A stretch of DNA of 9,661 nt from an uncultured Bacillaceae bacterium (GTDB lineage: Bacteria; Bacillota; Bacilli; Bacillales; Caldibacillaceae): NCBI GenBank assembly GCA_937983015.1, contig CALKAK010000104.1:1-9661 (forward strand), written 5' to 3'. Of this stretch, positions 6,857 through 9,661 are shown one piece after another (positions within the stretch are counted from its first letter, which is position 1; every line of letters begins with the position of its first letter). The translations under genes and the position numbers were made by a program. The notes beneath the pieces were generated by a model, which was given only the letters and a program-made list of their open reading frames with translations, had not been told where the DNA came from and did no database searches.

Positions 6857-6895
6857 AAGATTAAGTAACATCATGAACATATGAGGGATGAAGCG

Positions 6896-7519
6896 ATGAC
6901 GATCGAAAAACAAATGCCGATCTATCAAATCATTGCACTGGATATCGCCAATCGCATCTATAATGGCGAATTTAAAGAAGGACAAAAAATTTACGGTCGT
7001 TCTGTTTTGGCCAGTGAATATAACGTCTCGCCGGAGACGATCCGTAAAGCGATCAAGATTCTCGAAGATGTGGAGATCGTAAAATCAGAAAAGGGGAGCG
7101 GGGTGACAATAATTTCACGGGAAAACGCCTTAAAGTTTATTCACCGTTTTTCCGATATCAAAAGCTTGAAAGAACTCGAACAAGAAGCTCGAGCTTTGGT
7201 CAAAGAACGCGCTCGTCTCGATGAACAGCTAACCAATGTCATCACGAAGATGCTCCATTACACCCGTGCTTTGCGGAATACCAATCCGCTCTCACCCGTT
7301 GAAATTGAGATCACTGAAAAATGCCGATTCATCGGCAGGACCGCTGGAGATGTGAAGTTTTGGGAACATACCGGCGGGACGATTATCGCGATTAAAAGAA
7401 AAGGGAAACTGATTCTTTCACCTGGTCCCCATGCAACTTTCAAAGTAGGAGATATTTTGTTAGTAATCGGTGATGAGAAGATCATTGAGAGGGTTAAAAC
7501 TTTTTTAGAGCTGTCATAG
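6896..7519 (+). CDS. busR: BusR-like GntR-type HTH regulator with RCK_C (TrkA_C) domain
   Basis: A 207-residue regulator. Residues 5-75 form a GntR winged helix (PIYQIIALDIANRIYNGEF, then ETIRKAIKILED). Residues 90-120 are a charged coiled coil, and 130-205 are an RCK_C domain beginning NPLSPVEIEI and carrying FIGRTAGDVKFW (145-156), GGTIIAIKR and SPGPHA (175-180). This order and length match BusR of Lactococcus and Streptococcus, which binds c-di-AMP through RCK_C and represses the betaine transporter BusA/OpuA. Here it is divergent from an OpuF-type transporter, supporting the same job. The start is ATG 6896, with GAGGGATGA (6884-6892) ahead of it. An ATG 15 bases upstream (6881) is too close to that site to be the real start. 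Domain call is secure; c-di-AMP binding is inferred from similarity. Confidence 0.88.
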   Translation: MTIEKQMPIYQIIALDIANRIYNGEFKEGQKIYGRSVLASEYNVSPETIRKAIKILEDVEIVKSEKGSGVTIISRENALKFIHRFSDIKSLKELEQEARALVKERARLDEQLTNVITKMLHYTRALRNTNPLSPVEIEITEKCRFIGRTAGDVKFWEHTGGTIIAIKRKGKLILSPGPHATFKVGDILLVIGDEKIIERVKTFLELS

Positions 7520-7591
7520 TAATTGAAGAACTTCCGCGGGGTAGAATGCTAGATTTATTTTTTAAAAACAGGAAACGGGATCTCTAGTTAT

Positions 7592-7630
7592 TCATAAAAG
7601 AAAGCTTTGCCGTAAATAGCAAAGCTTTCT
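7592..7630 (-). terminator. Hairpin terminator of the nitronate monooxygenase operon, probably shared with busR
   Basis: AGAAAGCTTTGC (7599-7610) pairs perfectly over 12 bp with GCAAAGCTTTCT (7619-7630), with an eight-base loop. On the minus strand the stem runs into TTTT then ATGAAT, so it best serves the leftward operon, ending 36 bases after its last stop. On the plus strand only TCATCTT follows, so it would be a weaker terminator for the regulator. I see no better one after 7519. Confidence 0.75.
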
Positions 7631-7666
7631 CATCTTCGTTTACCTATTTTCAAACATTTATTTTGC

Positions 7667-8797
7667 CTAGTCAAGCATTTTCCCGAGTTCTTTCATCGTA
7701 ACTTCCCACTCGTTCACTAATTGCCGGAACACTTCCGCAGCCGACTTTTCTTCCCTTAACATCCCCACATTCTGCCCTACAAAGTAATTGATTAACTGAA
7801 CGGCGCCCGGGTTTCCTTGTGCCGCTCCAATCTCGATTTTCTCCTTGGCTTTTTTAACGAGTTTCCCTTGTAAAGGCATCGGTAGTGGTTCGGGATTATC
7901 AGGATCTTCCCATGCATCGGTCCAGGCCGATTTTAATTGGCGGGCATGTTTACCGGTAATCGAACGCGATCGGATCGTATCAATAGATGTCGCTTTTTTA
8001 AACTTTTCTTTTACTACCGGATGGGTCTCCGCTTCATCCGTCAGCAACCATACCGAACCGGTCCAGACACCTTGAGCACCTAAAGCGAGAGCCGCCGCGA
8101 TTTGCCGACCATCAGCAACTCCCCCCGCCATAACTACTGGCGTCGGTTTTACCGCATCTACCACTTGTGGGACGAGCACCATATTAGCAATTTCCCCGGT
8201 GTGCCCCCCCGCTTCATAGCCCTGGGCGATGATGAGGTCGACACCGGCTTCTTTTTGTTTCAGCGCATGCCTTACCTGTCCTACTAAAGCACCTGTTTTA
8301 ACATTTTTCGCTTTTGCTTTTTCTAAAAACTCTTTTGGAAAGACTCCGAGCGCATTTACGAGAAGTTTAATCGGATACTGTAAGGCAACATCGACAAGGG
8401 CCCGTGCTTCTTTCAAGGAGACGGATGCCCCGGCATGAATCGCCGTTTGCCAGGAACTTTTTCCCGAAACATTTTCGACACCGTATTTTTTTAATAACGT
8501 TGCAACAAATCGTTTATATTCCTTCGGTATTTGTTTCTCCAGTTCTTCTTCTGTCAGGCCACCTTGCTCTTTTCCGACGTATTCATCCGGTAAAATTAAA
8601 TCGACACCAAATGGTTTCCCCTGACAGGCTCGGGTGATTTTTTGTAAAGCTTGATCCAGTTCCTCCAGGCTCATTCCGGAAGCACCGAGTACGCCCATTC
8701 CTCCTGCCTTACTTACGGCGACCACGACGTCCGGACTGTGAGAAAAGGCGAAAATTGGAACTTCGATTCCATATTCTCCACAAATTGGCGATTTCAC
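7667..8797 (-). CDS. Nitronate monooxygenase-like FMN-dependent oxidoreductase
   Basis: A 376-residue TIM-barrel flavoprotein of the nitronate monooxygenase/2-nitropropane dioxygenase/FabK-like family. Seen, numbered from the chosen start: FGVDLILP (63-70), the AQGYEAGGHTG motif (191-201) with the conserved active-site histidine H199, and the FMN-phosphate-binding segments VVMAGGVADG (222-231) and LGAQGVWTGS (239-248). The start is GTG at 8797, because AAGGGGGAG (8807-8815) sits 9 bases upstream and lies outside the preceding gene. The longer frame to 8869 would overlap that gene and has no ribosome binding site. The gene is third in an operon with a DUF35 protein and a thiolase-fold enzyme, so a role in acyl-CoA chemistry is more likely than nitroalkane detoxification. 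IpdC of steroid degraders is a related flavoprotein used in that way. The exact reaction is unknown. Confidence 0.85.
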   Translation of the reverse strand: MKSPICGEYGIEVPIFAFSHSPDVVVAVSKAGGMGVLGASGMSLEELDQALQKITRACQGKPFGVDLILPDEYVGKEQGGLTEEELEKQIPKEYKRFVATLLKKYGVENVSGKSSWQTAIHAGASVSLKEARALVDVALQYPIKLLVNALGVFPKEFLEKAKAKNVKTGALVGQVRHALKQKEAGVDLIIAQGYEAGGHTGEIANMVLVPQVVDAVKPTPVVMAGGVADGRQIAAALALGAQGVWTGSVWLLTDEAETHPVVKEKFKKATSIDTIRSRSITGKHARQLKSAWTDAWEDPDNPEPLPMPLQGKLVKKAKEKIEIGAAQGNPGAVQLINYFVGQNVGMLREEKSAAEVFRQLVNEWEVTMKELGKMLD

Positions 8798-8806
8798 CGT
8801 GAAACT

Positions 8807-8815
8807 CTCCCCCTT
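8807..8815 (-). promoter_or_regulatory. Shine-Dalgarno site deciding the monooxygenase start
   Basis: AAGGGGGAG on the minus strand lies 9 bases before the GTG at 8797 and after the stop codon of the DUF35 gene (8828-8826). This shortens the open frame by 24 residues at its N-terminus. Confidence 0.7.
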
Positions 8816-8825
8816 CGAAACATCG

Positions 8826-9209
8826 TTATTTTTCAACGGGATGAAATACAGGACCGATTTTCCCGTCAATGAAAACCGCCTTTACCCTTTGATTAATGTT
8901 TACCGCTTCCCTGTTTCGCGAAACAATCTGTCCGTACATGTACACTCCCTCATCGAGTTCGATAAGAGCGGCGATATACGGTGTCATTTGGTCAAATAGT
9001 GGATCAAAAGGGTTTTTATGCACAACCGTGTATGTGACTATTTTTCCTGTGCCCAGTGCCTCGACCATATTTAATTCTCCTAAACAACCAGGGCAATAGC
9101 TCCGCAAGTAAAAAACATGCCGCTGACAATGCCGACAATACTGGAGCATTAGTTTATTCTCCTGAACCCCGGCAAAAAAATCCCCGGTAGCACGGTTCAA
9201 TCGCTCCAT
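8826..9209 (-). CDS. DUF35 zinc-ribbon/OB-fold acyl-CoA-associated protein
   Basis: A 127-residue protein of the DUF35 family. Seen: an N-terminal helix, a zinc ribbon with four cysteines (C25, C28 in YCRHCQ and C39, C42 in YCPGC), and an OB-fold from about residue 50 containing GTGKIVTYTVVHKNPFDP (53-70), typical of acyl-CoA-binding members. Such proteins bind CoA thioesters and act as obligate partners of thiolase-fold enzymes: BbsA with BbsB in toluene breakdown, ChsH2 with Ltp2 in steroid side-chain cleavage, and the archaeal thiolase-HMG-CoA synthase complex. The start is the ATG at 9209, overlapping the thiolase stop as TGATG and preceded by GAGGAGG within the end of that gene. This is classic translational coupling and suggests a 1:1 complex. 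A longer frame from 9239 exists but lacks a ribosome binding site. Confidence 0.88.
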   Translation of the reverse strand: MERLNRATGDFFAGVQENKLMLQYCRHCQRHVFYLRSYCPGCLGELNMVEALGTGKIVTYTVVHKNPFDPLFDQMTPYIAALIELDEGVYMYGQIVSRNREAVNINQRVKAVFIDGKIGPVFHPVEK

Positions 9210-9661
9210 CAGCCGCCCCTCCTCAACACAAGTGTGCATTCGTTCGAGAAAAAACCACCGTTGGAATTCGTTACACCGATTTCTGCATCCGTTACCTGTC
9301 TTGCATCACACCGTCCCATCAACTGGCGAACGACTTCGATAATATTCACCATACCACCAGCATCCCCCGGTTGACCGACGGATAGCTGCCCACCGCTCGT
9401 GTTCACAGGTAAATCTCCTTTAAACGTTAAATCATGTTCGGCAACGAAACGGGCTCCTTCCCCTTTTTTACAAAAGCCCATATCTTCGAGGGTTAGAATA
9501 ACCGCGATCGTATAACAATCATAAAGGCCGCAAACATCGATGTCAGAAACGGTAATCCCCGCCATTTCGAAAGCAATCCGGGCGGATTTATGAATCGGAG
9601 TAACGAGACCATTTCGCCAAAGTTCTGCATCGGTCATCAGCATGTGACCGCTATAAAAACC
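9209..9661 (-). CDS. Thiolase-fold enzyme, C-terminal part only (cut by window edge)
   Basis: The frame is open to the end of the window, giving the last 150 residues of a thiolase-superfamily protein of the SCP2/BbsB-like type. Seen: GFYSGHM at the edge, LYDCYTIAVILTLEDMGFC (46-64), LPVNTSGGQLS (84-94) followed by VGQPGDAGGM (95-104), and the C-terminal VTNSNGGFF (130-138). In biosynthetic and degradative thiolases the GHP histidine and a C-terminal CxG cysteine are catalytic. Here the first position is glutamine (GQP) and the last loop has N-S-N-G-G, with no cysteine. From memory, this pattern is common in DUF35-partnered thiolase-like proteins. The enzyme may cleave a 3-oxoacyl-CoA or act as a retro-aldolase like Ltp2. 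The N-terminal domain with the nucleophilic cysteine region lies outside the window, so the reaction is undecided. Confidence 0.85.
   Translation of the reverse strand, partial: GFYSGHMLMTDAELWRNGLVTPIHKSARIAFEMAGITVSDIDVCGLYDCYTIAVILTLEDMGFCKKGEGARFVAEHDLTFKGDLPVNTSGGQLSVGQPGDAGGMVNIIEVVRQLMGRCDARQVTDAEIGVTNSNGGFFSNECTLVLRRGG

Larger units (their letters stand above)
6723..6871. promoter_or_regulatory. Divergent operator region with four AGTRACA boxes (putative BusR sites)
   Basis: Four copies of a 7-base core are seen: TGTCACT (6724-6730, minus orientation), AGTGACA (6746-6752, plus), TGTTACT (6774-6780, minus) and AGTAACA (6864-6870, plus). The first two form a perfect inverted repeat with a 15-base spacer that overlaps the opuFA start codon and its upstream region. 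The third lies inside the opuFA promoter spacer. The fourth follows the regulator's -10. The last three share a longer context, GAWTAAGTRACAW. Such placement suits a repressor acting on the transporter and on itself. That BusR is the binder is inference. Confidence 0.65.

Noticed and set aside
8798..8869. N-terminal extension of the monooxygenase frame (24 residues)
   Set aside because: It overlaps the DUF35 gene and lacks a ribosome binding site. A strong site supports the GTG at 8797.

Overview
The window looks like chromosomal DNA from a low-to-moderate GC Gram-positive bacterium, most likely a member of the Bacillaceae. The evidence is the strong GGAGG-type ribosome binding sites, GTG starts, short-stem plus T-run terminators, and gene families typical of Bacillales: a Mta/TipA-type MerR regulator, an OpuC/OpuF-type osmoprotectant transporter and a GyrI-like domain protein. 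Genus and species cannot be told from the sequence alone. I see no rRNA, tRNA, CRISPR array, transposase or prophage gene.

Left part (1-2250). About 440 bases of AT-rich DNA hold no convincing gene. They are followed by a leftward orphan SAM-dependent methyltransferase (441-1046) and a divergent rightward aldo/keto reductase (1271-2206) that ends in an intrinsic terminator.

Middle part (2350-3985). A MerR regulator with a C-terminal TipAS antibiotic-recognition domain (2410-3177) lies behind a promoter with the 19-bp spacer typical of MerR targets. A near-perfect palindrome lies over its -35 element and spacer. Inside the gene, a strong Shine-Dalgarno site and an in-frame ATG sit exactly where a free TipAS domain would begin. 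Next comes a GyrI-like small-molecule-binding gene (3317-3947), broken by one extra A in an A7 run and by an in-frame TAG. A 15-bp hairpin separates it from the convergent operon.

Right-middle part (4023-7519). A leftward two-gene osmoprotectant ABC transporter operon encodes an ATPase with a CBS pair (OpuFA-like) and a permease fused to its substrate-binding domain (OpuFB-like). It is divergent from a GntR-HTH/coiled-coil/RCK_C regulator of the BusR type. Four copies of AGTRACA lie in the 156-base divergent intergenic region and the adjoining opuFA start codon, overlapping both promoters and the opuFA ribosome binding site. The inferred picture is c-di-AMP control at two levels: transcription through the RCK_C domain of BusR, and transport activity through the CBS domains of the ATPase.

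Right end (7596-9661). A leftward operon, cut by the window edge, encodes a thiolase-fold enzyme (C-terminal 150 residues visible), a DUF35 zinc-ribbon/OB-fold partner whose start overlaps the thiolase stop, and an FMN-dependent nitronate monooxygenase-like enzyme. A hairpin terminator follows. It is probably part of an acyl-CoA catabolic cluster whose substrate cannot be told from the visible portion.
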